A stretch of DNA of 64,000 nt, from positions 124,001-188,000 of the forward strand of contig NZ_UCNN01000030.1 in assembly GCF_900473935.1 (NCBI RefSeq), given 5' to 3'. This document shows positions 55,244 through 64,000 of this stretch, piece after piece. The notes beneath the pieces are model-generated. The model ran no database searches. It worked only from the letters and a program-made list of their open reading frames with translations, and was not told the origin of the DNA. Made by a program: the position numbers and the translations under genes. The number at the start of each line of letters is the position of its first letter. Positions within the stretch are counted from its first letter, which is position 1. This DNA comes from Synechococcus sp. UW105 (GTDB taxonomy: Bacteria; Cyanobacteriota; Cyanobacteriia; PCC-6307; Cyanobiaceae).

Positions 55244-55272
55244 GCTTGGAGATTCAGGGGAACAAGGCCTGA

Positions 55273-55767
55273 TCAGGTTGGGGTCTGCATTCCCAAAATG
55301 AGGAAATCGAAGTATGGGGAAGCGAGTGTTTGCTGATCATCAGAGAGAAGTGCAAGTGCAGCAGCCCGCATCGCTTTCATGGCTTCAACCATGCCAGGCA
55401 TCGGAACGCCAAGGCTGTTGTACATCTCACGCGCACCGACCAAGCCGATGTTCTGGATCATCTCAGTGCTGCCAGCAAGAACGCCATACGTCACTAAGCG
55501 CAGGTACCAGCTGTAATCACGCAGGCACTGGGCACGTTGCTTCTGACCATAGGCATTGCCACCTGGTGCCACATATTCAGGCTTTCGGCTGAACAGTTGT
55601 TTAGCCGACTCATCAACGATCTTCTTTTCGTTGTCCGTCAGGGTACGGACAACGGCGAGACGGACGGCACCTTGGTCGAGGAAATCGACCATGGAGCGCA
55701 ATTCACCGCTTGTTGGATAGCGGAGATCGTCATCAGCCTGGAGAATCAGATCCCGAACAACGCTCAT
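55273..55767 (-). CDS. apcD: Allophycocyanin alpha-B subunit ApcD
   Basis: Phycobilisome core subunit that acts as a terminal energy emitter toward photosystem I. The protein has 164 residues from MSVVRDLILQADDDLRYPTS. The bilin-binding region is YGQKQRAQCLRDYSWYLRLV with the chromophore cysteine, and it ends PYFDFLILGMQTP. The sequence agrees with ApcD rather than ApcA or ApcF by its start (SVV..ILxADDxLRYPxSGEL) and by KEMYNSL-type REMYNSLGVPMPGM. A start at 55779 (MPAVMSVV) is possible, but the family begins at the inner ATG. A hairpin spans 55800-55832 just upstream, and a clear terminator follows. Monocistronic. Confidence 0.93.
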   Translation of the reverse strand: MSVVRDLILQADDDLRYPTSGELRSMVDFLDQGAVRLAVVRTLTDNEKKIVDESAKQLFSRKPEYVAPGGNAYGQKQRAQCLRDYSWYLRLVTYGVLAGSTEMIQNIGLVGAREMYNSLGVPMPGMVEAMKAMRAAALALLSDDQQTLASPYFDFLILGMQTPT

Positions 55768-55799
55768 GACAGCTGGCATGCTGAAGTGAGTTTAGTGCT

Positions 55800-55832
55800 C
55801 CCAAGCCCTGAAACCGCCGATGGCGGCTTGGG
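55800..55832. repeat. Hairpin between divergent apcD and rlmD
   Basis: The outer arms CCCAAG (55800-55805) and CTTGGG (55827-55832) join the inner arms CCGCC (55814-55818) and GGCGG (55822-55826), with loop GAT and an 8-base bulge on one side. It lies 33 bases before apcD and 16 before the rlmD start, so it would form in the leader of either transcript. Confidence 0.6.
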
Positions 55833-55847
55833 TGTAACGCCTTTGCA

Positions 55848-57227
55848 ATGGCCAACATCAGCTCCAATCCTCTGCCAGGCCTGGTGATCACCATCACCGG
55901 CGAAGATCTTGACCTGCGCGGCAATGGCATTGCCCGATGGCAGAACTGGGTGATCGTGGTGCCTTCCCTCTTGCCCGGTGAAGTTGCCCGTGTTCAGCTT
56001 CAGCAACGCAAACGGTCTCATTGGATTGGTCGCCGCACTGAATCCTTACTGGCGGCAAGCGATGCAAGAAAACCTCCATGCATCCTTGCGAGCGATTGTG
56101 GTGGATGCACCTTGCAACATCTTGAAGACGCCAGCCAAGCAGCATGGAAGCAACGCCAGTTGGAAAAGGCGTTGTTACGACTGGGATCGATCAGTCATGC
56201 AACAGATGCTCTGCTCACGAGCGATGCCTCCTGCCTGGGGTACCGCAACAGGGCTCTTCTTCCGCTACATCGTGATGTTGAAGGTCGGTTGCGCATGGGT
56301 TACTACCGGCGTGGTTCTCACAGAATCGTCAATCTGAATCACTGCCCTGTGCTTGATCCGCGTCTGGATGAACTGCTCAAGCCAATTAAGCAAGACTTGC
56401 AGGATTCAGGCTGGCCAGCTGATTCAGACCTGCAAAACGGTCCTGCACTAAGGCATCTCGGCCTAAGACTTGGCAGTCGTACCGATGACATTCTGATCAC
56501 TCTCGTGAGCAGCACCAATGCTCTCAATGGCCTGAGGGAGATGGCCCAGTCATGGTGTCGTCGATGGCCACAAGTTCGTGGTGTCACCTTGAATCTCCAA
56601 CCGAAACGAAGCAACCGTGTGCTGGGTGAAGACACCCAGTTGCTGTGTGGATCGGCTCAGATCGAAGAAACGTTCTGCGGCATCTCATTGATGCTGGGAA
56701 CGACAACGTTCTTTCAAGTCAATACCCTTCAGGCCGAGGCAGCCGTGAATCGGCTTTGTGAGTGGCTGAAACAGAGAGCCGGCATCACGAGTGTGATCGA
56801 CGCGTACTGCGGCATTGGCACCATCGCCCTACCGCTTGCGTCACAGGGTCACAGCGTGCTTGGTCTTGAACTTCATCGTGAGTCAGTCGATCAGGCACGA
56901 CTGAATGCAGCCCGTAACCATCTCGAGAACGTGGATTTCAAGGCTGGTGACGTGAAATCGTTGTTGGCAGAAGCCTTGCCTCACCACAAGGCACTGGTGG
57001 TGGATCCACCCAGGAAAGGGCTTGACTCCGAGGTGGTTGATCAGATTCTCTCGTCTCCGCCAGCGTGGTTCGCCTATCTCAGTTGCGATCCTGCCACGTT
57101 ATCTCGCGATCTCAAGCAACTCGCTGGTCCTGAAGGGCCCTATGCGGTGGAAGCACTTCATCCCGTTGATTTCTTCCCCCAGACAACGCATCTGGAGTGC
57201 TTGGCACTATTAAGACTCGCAAAATAA
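55848..57227 (+). CDS. rlmD: 23S rRNA (uracil-5-)-methyltransferase, RlmD/RumA type
   Basis: A 459-residue SAM-dependent enzyme that methylates C5 of a uridine in 23S rRNA. The N-terminal TRAM domain is followed by a 4Fe-4S site (PPCILASDCGGCTLQHL: C-x6-C-x2-C, with the fourth cysteine in LNHCPVLDP). The SAM-binding Rossmann domain contains VIDAYCGIGTIALPLA. The catalytic DPPRKGLDSEV and LSCDPATLSRDL (with the nucleophile Cys) come near the end. The site may be U1939 (RlmD) or another position, since the TRAM and RumA families are close. Confidence 0.9.
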   Translation: MANISSNPLPGLVITITGEDLDLRGNGIARWQNWVIVVPSLLPGEVARVQLQQRKRSHWIGRRTESLLAASDARKPPCILASDCGGCTLQHLEDASQAAWKQRQLEKALLRLGSISHATDALLTSDASCLGYRNRALLPLHRDVEGRLRMGYYRRGSHRIVNLNHCPVLDPRLDELLKPIKQDLQDSGWPADSDLQNGPALRHLGLRLGSRTDDILITLVSSTNALNGLREMAQSWCRRWPQVRGVTLNLQPKRSNRVLGEDTQLLCGSAQIEETFCGISLMLGTTTFFQVNTLQAEAAVNRLCEWLKQRAGITSVIDAYCGIGTIALPLASQGHSVLGLELHRESVDQARLNAARNHLENVDFKAGDVKSLLAEALPHHKALVVDPPRKGLDSEVVDQILSSPPAWFAYLSCDPATLSRDLKQLAGPEGPYAVEALHPVDFFPQTTHLECLALLRLAK

Positions 57228-57268
57228 GCTGGCTAAGTATGTCGCCAAGCTTTTCGGTTGGACAACCC

Positions 57269-59740
57269 TCAGCTGCGTAATTCAGCGTTAAATTGTTTTA
57301 CGAGAGCCTGGCGAACTTTCTCGTGCACAGGTTGCAACTGGTCATCAGTGAGGGTGCTGTCTTTACCTCTATAGCGAATACGGAATGCTTGACTGCATTC
57401 GTTCTCACCAAGCTGTTCACCCTCAAAACGATCAATCAGTTCGACGCTTTCCAGCAATGGCTTACCGGCCTTGCGGATTGCTTGTAGTAGATCGGCACAG
57501 TGTTGATCACGCTCCACCACCACTGCCAGGTCTCGCTCCATTGCCGGCACTGTGCTGAATGGCTTGAAGGCTGGAGACCACCGGTTTGTACGGGTCGCGG
57601 CTTCAAGTAAGCGACTCAGTTCAAGATCAAATAAGAACGTGTGATCTGGAAGGTCGAACTGTTCACACAGCAGGGGATGGAGTTGGCCGAAGTTGCCAAG
57701 CGCTCGCCCTTCCAAGACCAATTGGGCAGCACGACCAGGGTGAAGACGCCCGTCATCTTTGAATGGACGATCGACAACCTCCAGCTTTAGGGCCTGGAAA
57801 ATGCGTGTGAGCAAGCCCCGCGCTGTGAAATAAGTCAGTGGTACAGGTTTGCCACTGCTGGTCCAACGTTCTAGACGTCGTTCGGCGCAGATGACTCCAC
57901 CAAGACGAGCGCTCTGTTGAATCGAGTCTGCCTCCAGAGCAAAGACGTTGCCAATTTCAAACATCCAACATCCTGGCTGGGAACTTTGAAGATTGCGTTG
58001 GCAGATCCTTAGGTGTTCTTCCCAAAGGTTGGCTCGTAGATGACTGGTTTCGGCGAGTAGGGGATTACTGATTGGAATGCGAATCTCATCGCTGTCAGCG
58101 CCCACCGGTCGGGCCTCCGGATCAGGAGAGGTCAGTGACAATGCTGTGACCTCTTGAAGACCAGAGGCGCAGAAGAGCATCCTTAACCGTCGCTCCGCCT
58201 GTTGCGCCGGGGTCAGATGTCCGGGCTCTAGGGGGTCAGGCAACAGTGATTCGAAGCGGTCAAATCCCACCAATCTGGCCACCTCCTCAATCAGGTCGAC
58301 CTCCCGTAAGAGGTCGCAGCTACGGGAGGGAGGAACCTTGACGCTCCACCCCGTCTCAGTGGCTGTGAGGTCACATCCGAGTGCCGTCAGACAACGTTCA
58401 ATCACCACATCGTCCAGTGTTTCGGGGCCCGCCTCGCCGGCCAAGGCTCCTAACAACTGATGCACCGCTGCACGTCGCAGCATGAGAGGGGGCTCTGCTC
58501 TGGCCGGCTCGGAGCAGACGAACGTGCTGCCAGCGGTGGCTCCAAGATGGTCAGTGATCAGAAGAATTGCTCGTTGCGCAGCGGCGAGGGTGACCTCCCG
58601 CGGTAATCCTTTCTCGTAACGACTGCTGGCTTCGGTACGCAGTCCGCCAGAGCGGCTGCTATTTCGGACAGCGGTAGGGCTGAAGAGTGCGGACTCCAAC
58701 CAAATACGGGTTGTGCCGACAGTGACACCGCTTGCTTCACTTCCCATGACACCGGCCAAGGCCACGGGAAGATTGCGACAGGTCACGAGCTGTGCTCTTG
58801 CGTCAAGGCTGAGTTCCCGTCCATCCAGGCCGGTGAACAATTCAGCTTCTTGGGCCTGACGAAGTCCGAAATCGGCAGCACTGACTGGACCACCACAAAG
58901 TCGGTCAAGAGCATCTGCATCGAAGGCATGCAGGGGTTGCCCCTGTTCAAGCATCACCAAGTTGGTGAGATCCACCACAATGTTGACGCTGTTCATGCCA
59001 GCTCGTTCCAGACGCTGGCGAAGCCAGGTTGGCGAGGGTTTTGCTGCGTCGACCTTGCATAGCTCTGTGACGCCATACAGGCCTCCAGCACGCATCGCTT
59101 CCGTACTGACGGGATCGGTCTTGAGAGAGGCGATGGATTGAGGCGGTTGAAGCTCGGGGAGATTGAGAGCTGCACCAGTGAGAGCCGACACTTCACGGGC
59201 GATCCCCGTCATCGACAGCCCATCCGGCCGATTGGCCGTAATCGCCAGGTCGAGCACTGTGTCGTCCAGTCCCAACAGTGCAGCGACTGGAGTTCCTGGA
59301 ACGGGGACCGAGTCCAGCAGATCCTCAAGAATGGCGATGCCATCAACGTCGCTGGACTGCCCCAGTTCCTTAAGGGAACAGATCATTCCCTCACTGGCGA
59401 CGCCCCTCAATTCCCCGGACTTGATCTTGAGGTTGACAGCAGGCAACACCGCTCCAACGGTGGCCACCGGCACATGGATGCCATCACGAACATTGGCTGC
59501 GCCACAGACAATCTGCAGAGTCGCTTCGCGACCGACATCAACCTGACACACACTCAACTTGTCAGCATCCGGATGTTTGACCCGTTCCAACACCCGTCCA
59601 ACGACGACACCCTGAGCCAGGAGGGAGAGATCCTCAATCTCTTCCACCTCAAAACCAGCCATCGACAGGCGTTCTGCCAATTGATCAGCGGGCTCCTCCA
59701 CCTGAACGAGATCCTGAAGCCAGGAGAGAGAAACTCGCAT
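57269..59740 (-). CDS. pheT: Phenylalanyl-tRNA synthetase beta subunit
   Basis: The large subunit of the alpha2beta2 enzyme that charges tRNA-Phe. The 823-residue protein has the N-terminal EMAP-type tRNA-binding domain (LERVKHPDADKLSVCQVDVG), the B3/B4 editing core (VVDLTNLVMLEQGQPLHAFD), a B5 domain, a class II-like catalytic fold (RRLRMLFCASGLQEVTALSL), and the C-terminal ferredoxin-fold anticodon domain (RDLAVVVERDQHCADLLQAI). It is divergent from rpmG across a 139-bp spacer. The alpha subunit pheS is not here. Confidence 0.96.
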   Translation of the reverse strand: MRVSLSWLQDLVQVEEPADQLAERLSMAGFEVEEIEDLSLLAQGVVVGRVLERVKHPDADKLSVCQVDVGREATLQIVCGAANVRDGIHVPVATVGAVLPAVNLKIKSGELRGVASEGMICSLKELGQSSDVDGIAILEDLLDSVPVPGTPVAALLGLDDTVLDLAITANRPDGLSMTGIAREVSALTGAALNLPELQPPQSIASLKTDPVSTEAMRAGGLYGVTELCKVDAAKPSPTWLRQRLERAGMNSVNIVVDLTNLVMLEQGQPLHAFDADALDRLCGGPVSAADFGLRQAQEAELFTGLDGRELSLDARAQLVTCRNLPVALAGVMGSEASGVTVGTTRIWLESALFSPTAVRNSSRSGGLRTEASSRYEKGLPREVTLAAAQRAILLITDHLGATAGSTFVCSEPARAEPPLMLRRAAVHQLLGALAGEAGPETLDDVVIERCLTALGCDLTATETGWSVKVPPSRSCDLLREVDLIEEVARLVGFDRFESLLPDPLEPGHLTPAQQAERRLRMLFCASGLQEVTALSLTSPDPEARPVGADSDEIRIPISNPLLAETSHLRANLWEEHLRICQRNLQSSQPGCWMFEIGNVFALEADSIQQSARLGGVICAERRLERWTSSGKPVPLTYFTARGLLTRIFQALKLEVVDRPFKDDGRLHPGRAAQLVLEGRALGNFGQLHPLLCEQFDLPDHTFLFDLELSRLLEAATRTNRWSPAFKPFSTVPAMERDLAVVVERDQHCADLLQAIRKAGKPLLESVELIDRFEGEQLGENECSQAFRIRYRGKDSTLTDDQLQPVHEKVRQALVKQFNAELRS

Positions 59741-59879
59741 CGAGCCGACGAAGTGGGCTGGGAATCCTACGAAGCCCCCATCCTGCTGAGAGAACCGTGG
59801 GCATGGTCGAAAGGCGGACCGTCAAGAAGGTAAGCTTGGAGGCTGTCACTTCGCCTCGCACCTGCGGTGCAACGTCCTT

Positions 59880-60074
59880 ATGGCTAAGAACAAGGGCGTC
59901 CGGATTGTGGTCACTCTCGAGTGCACCGAATGCCGGTCCGCCACCGACAAGCGTTCTCCAGGCGTGTCTCGTTACACAACTGAGAAGAATCGCCGGAATA
60001 CAACTGAACGGCTGGAGCTCATGAAGTTCTGCCCTCAACTCAACAGGATGACTCTCCATCGAGAGATCAAATGA
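59880..60074 (+). CDS. rpmG: 50S ribosomal protein L33
   Basis: A 64-residue protein of the large ribosomal subunit. The start [20 protein letters not shown] has one CxxC pair, and further on there is [18 protein letters not shown]. It has one pair plus one single cysteine, so the zinc site is partly degenerate compared with CXXC-type L33 that has two pairs. It is followed by rpsR after 38 bp, the standard order in cyanobacteria. Confidence 0.95.
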   Translation: MAKNKGVRIVVTLECTECRSATDKRSPGVSRYTTEKNRRNTTERLELMKFCPQLNRMTLHREIK

Positions 60075-60112
60075 GTTCGCAGATTCGCAGTTCCTTTCCC
60101 CGTTCCTAATTC

Positions 60113-60334
60113 ATGTCGAGCTCATTCTTCAAGAAGCGTCTTTCACCGATCAAGCCTGGTGATCCCATTGATTACAAGGATGTTGATCTGCTCAAGAAAT
60201 TCATAACCGAGCGTGGCAAGATCCTTCCCCGTCGACTCACAGGCTTGACTGCCAAGCAGCAACGTGACCTCACCAACGCTGTGAAGCGAGCTCGCATTGT
60301 GGCAATGCTGCCGTTTGTCAATCCAGAGGGCTGA
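60113..60334 (+). CDS. rpsR: 30S ribosomal protein S18
   Basis: A 73-residue small-subunit protein that pairs with S6 and binds 16S rRNA. The segments [20 protein letters not shown] and [20 protein letters not shown] are the family core. It lies between rpmG and the RNase II gene, with 15 bp to the latter, in one likely operon. Confidence 0.97.
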   Translation: MSSSFFKKRLSPIKPGDPIDYKDVDLLKKFITERGKILPRRLTGLTAKQQRDLTNAVKRARIVAMLPFVNPEG

Positions 60335-60349
60335 TCCCTGACTGCTCAC

Positions 60350-62371
60350 GTGTTTCATGCTGGCGACCTCGTCGGCCTGCTTGAAACACGTGAGCCGAAG
60401 CTAGCTGTTGTCGAATCAGTACAAGGCAGCAAATATCGCATTCGTGTTGGCTTCACCGCTAAACAGCAAGTTGTCGCTAGGCGTCACCTCGAACTCATCT
60501 ACAGCTTGCCCAATGGCGATGATCCACCCAGTCGCCTGGGCGTTCCACCTTGGTCATTCTCTGAACCAGAGCTAGATCACGCTCGTCCCAGTAGACGCGA
60601 ATGGGCCTCAGCTTGGGTCCTGCTCTCGGAATCAGATGAGACGCTTGCGCTTGATGCGTTCGCTGATCTTGTCTGCGCAGCGGATCGACCTATCCACCGC
60701 GTTGCCTGCTGGTTGGCCTTGCATCATTCCCAATGGATGTTTCGCTTCAAGCAAGGTGTGATTGAAGCGCGAAGTAGCGACGAGCTAAAACATCTTCGTC
60801 AGGAAGAACGCCGGCAAAGGCTTAATCAAGCCCGTCGTCAAGCCTGTATTGACCTGTTTCGTCAGGGTGAAGCAATACAACCTGATCGCCTTGATCATCA
60901 GCAGGCCCTGTGGATGGAGCAGATCAAGGAGATGGCGACAGGACGCCTTGATTTCCGAAAACTAGAAGACGAAGTCAAAATAATACTGAAGGAACTTCAT
61001 CTCAATGAGGACACGATAGATCTCTATCGAATGTTGATCAAGCTTGGACAAATTGATCCCCATCAGTTGCCCGCCATGCAGGCCAGTCGATGGTCTTCGG
61101 GATTTAGTCCAGAGCTCGAAGCATTAGCAAGGCAATTAGTCGCCGACAGTGAGACAACCAAACCAGGTGATGAGAAACGCCTGGATCTGTGTCATTTGCA
61201 CTGCGTCACCATCGATGATGTCGACACACGTGACATCGACGACGGTCTTTCACTTGAGAGGAAAGACGGAGGCAGCGCCCGGATTTGGATCCATGTTGCT
61301 GATCCTGGGCGTCTGATCGAAGCCGGTTCAGCGCTCGATCAGGAAGCCATGGCCCGTGGCAGCAGTCTGTATCTGGCACAGGGAATCCAATCCATGTTCC
61401 CGTCATGTCTGGCAACAGGTCCTTTTAGCCTCCGCAGTGGACGAAGAAACCCAGCCTGGAGTACCTGGGTTGAACTGAATCCAGATGGTGCGATTGAGGC
61501 TTACGGAATCATTCGAAGCTGGGTGAAACCTCTTTACAAACTAAGTTATGACGATGCGGATGAACTGATTGATTTAGCTCCACCAGAAGAAGCGGATCTC
61601 GCAGATCTCGATCATCTTCTCAAACGTCGAAAGCACTGGCGTGAAACAAATGGAGCTCTAATGATGGAACTTCCTGAAGGTCGATTTCGCTGTCGCGACA
61701 ACAAAGCATCACTAGAGATTACGGAGCCCTCCCCCTCCCGTTTGATGGTTGCGGAAGCCATGATCCTGGCGGGTGCTGCAGCCGCTCAGTTTGGCATCGA
61801 CCATTCAGTTGCTATGCCCTTCCGTAGCCAACTGCCTGCGGAGTTGCCCTCGCCAGGCGAATTGGACGAGTTACCAGAGGGTGCTGTGCGCTTTGCCGCC
61901 ATCAAACGATGCTTAAGCAGAGGTCTGATGGGAACGAAGCCAGCTGCTCATTTCAGCCTTGGCCTGCCGGCCTATGTACAAGCCACCTCTCCAATTCGTC
62001 GGTATGGGGATTTGATCGTGCAACGTCAGATACTTGCCACCTTGAACAATGACCTGCCTTTAAGCGAAGACGATCTCCAAGACCTTGTTAATCAAGTGGA
62101 TCATTCCACCCGAGAAGGCATTGGAATCAGCCGAGAAGACCAGCGCCACTGGCAGCAGGTGTGGTTTGAATCCCACTCTGAAGACCATTGGCAGGCCGAT
62201 TTTCTGCGTTGGTTGAGGCCACAAGACCGACTTGGCCTGATTCGGATTGATGCACTGGCGATTGACCTTCCAGCCGAGTGCCCAGCTGGCTGTTCGCCAG
62301 GTGACGACCTAACAGTTGAGGTAATTGCGGCCGATTCGGCCTGTGATCAACTCAAGTTGAGGGGACGCTGA
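60350..62371 (+). CDS. RNase II/R-family 3'-5' exoribonuclease
   Basis: A 673-residue RNB-domain exoribonuclease that degrades RNA from the 3' end. The catalytic acidic cluster is HCVTIDDVDTRDIDDGLSLE, followed by WIHVADPGRLIE and the ARGSSLYLAQGIQSMFP region. The end of the RNB domain has YVQATSPIRRYGDLIVQRQI. The N-terminus is a single SH3/OB-like region, and a short C-terminal S1-like stretch follows, so it is nearer RNase II than RNase R. The start is GTG at 60350. Confidence 0.92.
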   Translation: MFHAGDLVGLLETREPKLAVVESVQGSKYRIRVGFTAKQQVVARRHLELIYSLPNGDDPPSRLGVPPWSFSEPELDHARPSRREWASAWVLLSESDETLALDAFADLVCAADRPIHRVACWLALHHSQWMFRFKQGVIEARSSDELKHLRQEERRQRLNQARRQACIDLFRQGEAIQPDRLDHQQALWMEQIKEMATGRLDFRKLEDEVKIILKELHLNEDTIDLYRMLIKLGQIDPHQLPAMQASRWSSGFSPELEALARQLVADSETTKPGDEKRLDLCHLHCVTIDDVDTRDIDDGLSLERKDGGSARIWIHVADPGRLIEAGSALDQEAMARGSSLYLAQGIQSMFPSCLATGPFSLRSGRRNPAWSTWVELNPDGAIEAYGIIRSWVKPLYKLSYDDADELIDLAPPEEADLADLDHLLKRRKHWRETNGALMMELPEGRFRCRDNKASLEITEPSPSRLMVAEAMILAGAAAAQFGIDHSVAMPFRSQLPAELPSPGELDELPEGAVRFAAIKRCLSRGLMGTKPAAHFSLGLPAYVQATSPIRRYGDLIVQRQILATLNNDLPLSEDDLQDLVNQVDHSTREGIGISREDQRHWQQVWFESHSEDHWQADFLRWLRPQDRLGLIRIDALAIDLPAECPAGCSPGDDLTVEVIAADSACDQLKLRGR

Positions 62372-62392
62372 CTCCACCAGACCGGCACCGAA

Positions 62393-64000
62393 TTAAAAAC
62401 GTTGGCTAATCCTCAACCAAGGTCCCCAAGGATTCGCCGTTCCAATCAGGCAAGTATCAACAGGCTGGTCCAGCGTTGACAGCCAGTCATGAACAGACGG
62501 CTCAAGGGTGATCACTGGCCAGCTGTTGCCATCGGATTGGTGCAGAGTGAAGCCACCGGTTTGATCGGGAACGAGTCGCCCAGACCAACGCGTTGCTCTG
62601 GGATGGTGCAAAGGTCTCTTATTCCTATCGAACCCTGATGCATCTGAATCGCTAGGCCATCGATCACCTTCCAGCATCCGTTGAGGATCTGCAACGACAG
62701 CGGCCTGGCGTTCGCTCCACTGAGGGTGATGCCAAGGGGTATCCCAGAGCGGGACCACCGCAGCAGGAGCCTTCCGGTCATGGATCAAAGCATCCTGCAG
62801 AACGCGGACAGGTAGATCTGCTGGCGAACAATTCAGTTCTACGGACAGAGCTGCAGCGGCTCCAGCCGCCTGACCAAGATTCAGAATCAGAGGTTGAAGC
62901 CGAGTGGCACCGTTAGCTATATGGCTGGTGCTGAACTGTTTATCGGCTGCCAGGAGATTGTCGACCTCCAGGCTCAGCAGGGCGCCATAGGGAATGCAAA
63001 ACGGTGTACCAGTCCATCGGCCTCCCCAACGACAACTTTTCACTGCCAATGGCCAATCCTGGCCGGGGTAATGGTGATCATTCGCATAATTGCCAACTGC
63101 AATTGACTGCAGTTCTCCAGCATCATTCAAGGGCAACGCCGCTAGCGAAACCCCTTCGGCCATGGGCAAAAGCTCCTGCTCAATCAACGTATGACGACCG
63201 ATCATCCGACGGCCCTCACGCCAGTACGGCATCGCCGCTAACCAGGGAGCAGGGCTGCCAGCGGCTTTTGGGAACGCCTTGCCCAGCCTCATCCAACCTT
63301 CACTGGCTTCTTGCATCGAGGCAGCAAATCTGAGGCTATGGGCCTGCATGTCCGCATAGAGCTCTTTCTCGGCCTCTTCCCCACGCCTGAATGCACGCTC
63401 AAGATCGTCGTGCCAATCATTGCCGTGTAACGGCCAATTCAGCATCACCAAGCCAGATGGCAAGCGGCCATAAGTCAGTGTCCGTTCCAACCCGAATGAA
63501 TCACAGGCCTTCCGGAAGGGGGCGCTGATATCAGGTTGGGTAGTTGGTTGAATTGTCCCGGCCCGACCCTTTTGCAATGCGTCGCTCTGCAACTGACCGA
63601 TGACCACCCATGTGGGTGACTGCACCGGCTGCTCAGCAAAGAAGGCTTCGCTTTCCAGTCGCACCCGTGCAGGGGCACTGGGCTCACCCCACGTCTCCTG
63701 CGCTTCCCATCCGAATCGAAAGGGCACATCCGCCAACGGCAAGAGATCTCCGCGATCACTGCCATCGATCACCACACGGCAGCCCACCCTGCGATGTTCA
63801 CCTCCGTGCTCCACGCGCACAGCTGTCAGCACAGTCCCCTCTCGTTCGAGCTCAGAGACTCGACTGCGCCACCACCACTCAAGATTGGTCTCAGCCCGTA
63901 CCCACTCCTGCAGGATCGCTTCAGCTGTTGTGGGGCGATAACCGAAACAGCTCACCCAGTTGTGGTCCAAGCCATCAGGCTCGGACTGTTCTAATGCTCG
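62393..64000 (-). CDS. FAD-dependent oxidoreductase (FAD_oxidored family), 5' end cut by window edge
   Basis: A flavoprotein whose frame runs open to the right edge, so the N-terminus with the FAD-binding GxGxxG is outside. At least 535 residues are present. Recognisable parts are CRVVIDGSDRGDLLPLADVP, WEAQETWGEPSAPARVRLES, GYRPTTAEAILQEWVRAETN and ANGATRLQPLILNLGQAAGA, all characteristic of PF12831-type proteins with a conserved lone C-terminal half. The biological substrate is not known. The TTG at 63970 is only an internal start. Confidence 0.8.
   Translation of the reverse strand, partial: RALEQSEPDGLDHNWVSCFGYRPTTAEAILQEWVRAETNLEWWWRSRVSELEREGTVLTAVRVEHGGEHRRVGCRVVIDGSDRGDLLPLADVPFRFGWEAQETWGEPSAPARVRLESEAFFAEQPVQSPTWVVIGQLQSDALQKGRAGTIQPTTQPDISAPFRKACDSFGLERTLTYGRLPSGLVMLNWPLHGNDWHDDLERAFRRGEEAEKELYADMQAHSLRFAASMQEASEGWMRLGKAFPKAAGSPAPWLAAMPYWREGRRMIGRHTLIEQELLPMAEGVSLAALPLNDAGELQSIAVGNYANDHHYPGQDWPLAVKSCRWGGRWTGTPFCIPYGALLSLEVDNLLAADKQFSTSHIANGATRLQPLILNLGQAAGAAAALSVELNCSPADLPVRVLQDALIHDRKAPAAVVPLWDTPWHHPQWSERQAAVVADPQRMLEGDRWPSDSDASGFDRNKRPLHHPRATRWSGRLVPDQTGGFTLHQSDGNSWPVITLEPSVHDWLSTLDQPVDTCLIGTANPWGPWLRISQRF

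Larger units (their letters stand above)
54348..55272. other. Long non-coding spacer with several hairpins
   Basis: About 925 bp without a convincing gene. Short frames on both strands exist (for example 54454-54816 plus and 54697-54996 minus), but they show no family features and mostly start with TTG. A small minus frame at 54653-54838 has one hydrophobic stretch (STIFVVGALVSVQLLATSVP), the only hint of a protein. The spacer holds a very strong hairpin at 54847-54891, a bidirectional terminator-like hairpin at 55000-55028, a repeat pair near 55132-55175, and the apcD terminator at 55218-55243. This density of structure suggests one or more small RNAs. Confidence 0.6.

Noticed and set aside
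59138-59833. 231-residue plus frame over pheT
   Set aside because: It is antisense to the confident pheT gene, has no family features and no ribosome site. It is a shadow of the codon pattern.
1-64000. CRISPR array, prophage, transposase, restriction or toxin-antitoxin locus
   Set aside because: No repeat arrays or matching protein motifs were seen on either strand. The window reads as stable core genome.

Overview
The window looks like core chromosome of a marine picocyanobacterium, most likely a cluster 5 Synechococcus. The evidence is an allophycocyanin alpha-B subunit (apcD), a chromosome packed with short spacers, a DnaK1-type chaperone, a HisZ-type histidine regulatory subunit, the cyanobacterial form of Hfq, several cyanobacteria-specific DUF families (DUF3110, DUF1995, DUF4330, DUF3370, DUF1257/Ycf35) and a cobN/metH neighbourhood. 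The base composition looks moderately GC-rich by eye. I see no insertion sequence, prophage, CRISPR array, restriction system or toxin locus. Most genes are housekeeping.

Layout. 1-4.3 kb (minus): htpG (cut by the left edge), a two-cluster ferredoxin, hisZ, an inositol-monophosphatase-family gene and a 2Fe-2S ferredoxin. At 4.4 kb there is a tRNA-Ser(GGA) with a clear terminator. 4.5-7.3 kb (minus): the phosphate transporter genes pstC-pstA-pstB without pstS. 7.4-11.8 kb (plus): dnaK1, an overlapping J-domain co-chaperone, a DUF3110 gene and murQ. 11.8-20.6 kb: mtnP, a cyclophilin, ribBA, argC, purN, a Ycf35-like gene, an M61 peptidase, an amidase and a lysozyme-like gene. 20.7-30.8 kb: pgi, leuS, hfq, a spacer of about 570 bp, dapF with an unusual Cys-rich tail overlapping a cysteine desulfurase, DUF1995, DUF4330 and a PBP4-type carboxypeptidase. 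30.8-38.5 kb: a DivIVA-like coiled-coil gene with coaD, a flavin reductase, uvrC, a small exported protein, a photolyase-related gene, hemJ, a PHP-domain gene and a picocyanobacterial unknown. 38.5-51.3 kb: cobN, ilvE, metH, small unknowns, DUF2237, an SDR, SpoIID, an ATP adenylyltransferase-like gene and a sigma factor. 51.3-64 kb: a DUF3370 exported protein, a ribbon-helix-helix/J-domain fusion, a spacer of about 925 bp with strong hairpins, apcD, a 23S rRNA uracil methyltransferase, pheT, rpmG-rpsR-RNase II and a flavoprotein cut by the right edge.

Functional threads. Several genes concern peptidoglycan turnover (murQ, amidase, lysozyme-like, PBP4, SpoIID). Two J-domain proteins occur in very different architectures. 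cobN and metH flank ilvE, which fits a cell that makes and uses its own corrinoid. I found no complete new multi-gene system. The parts most worth a second look are the RHH/J-domain fusion with the structured non-coding spacer behind it, the dapF tail, the photolyase-like protein that appears to lack iron-sulfur cysteines, and the palindrome upstream of the DUF3370 gene.
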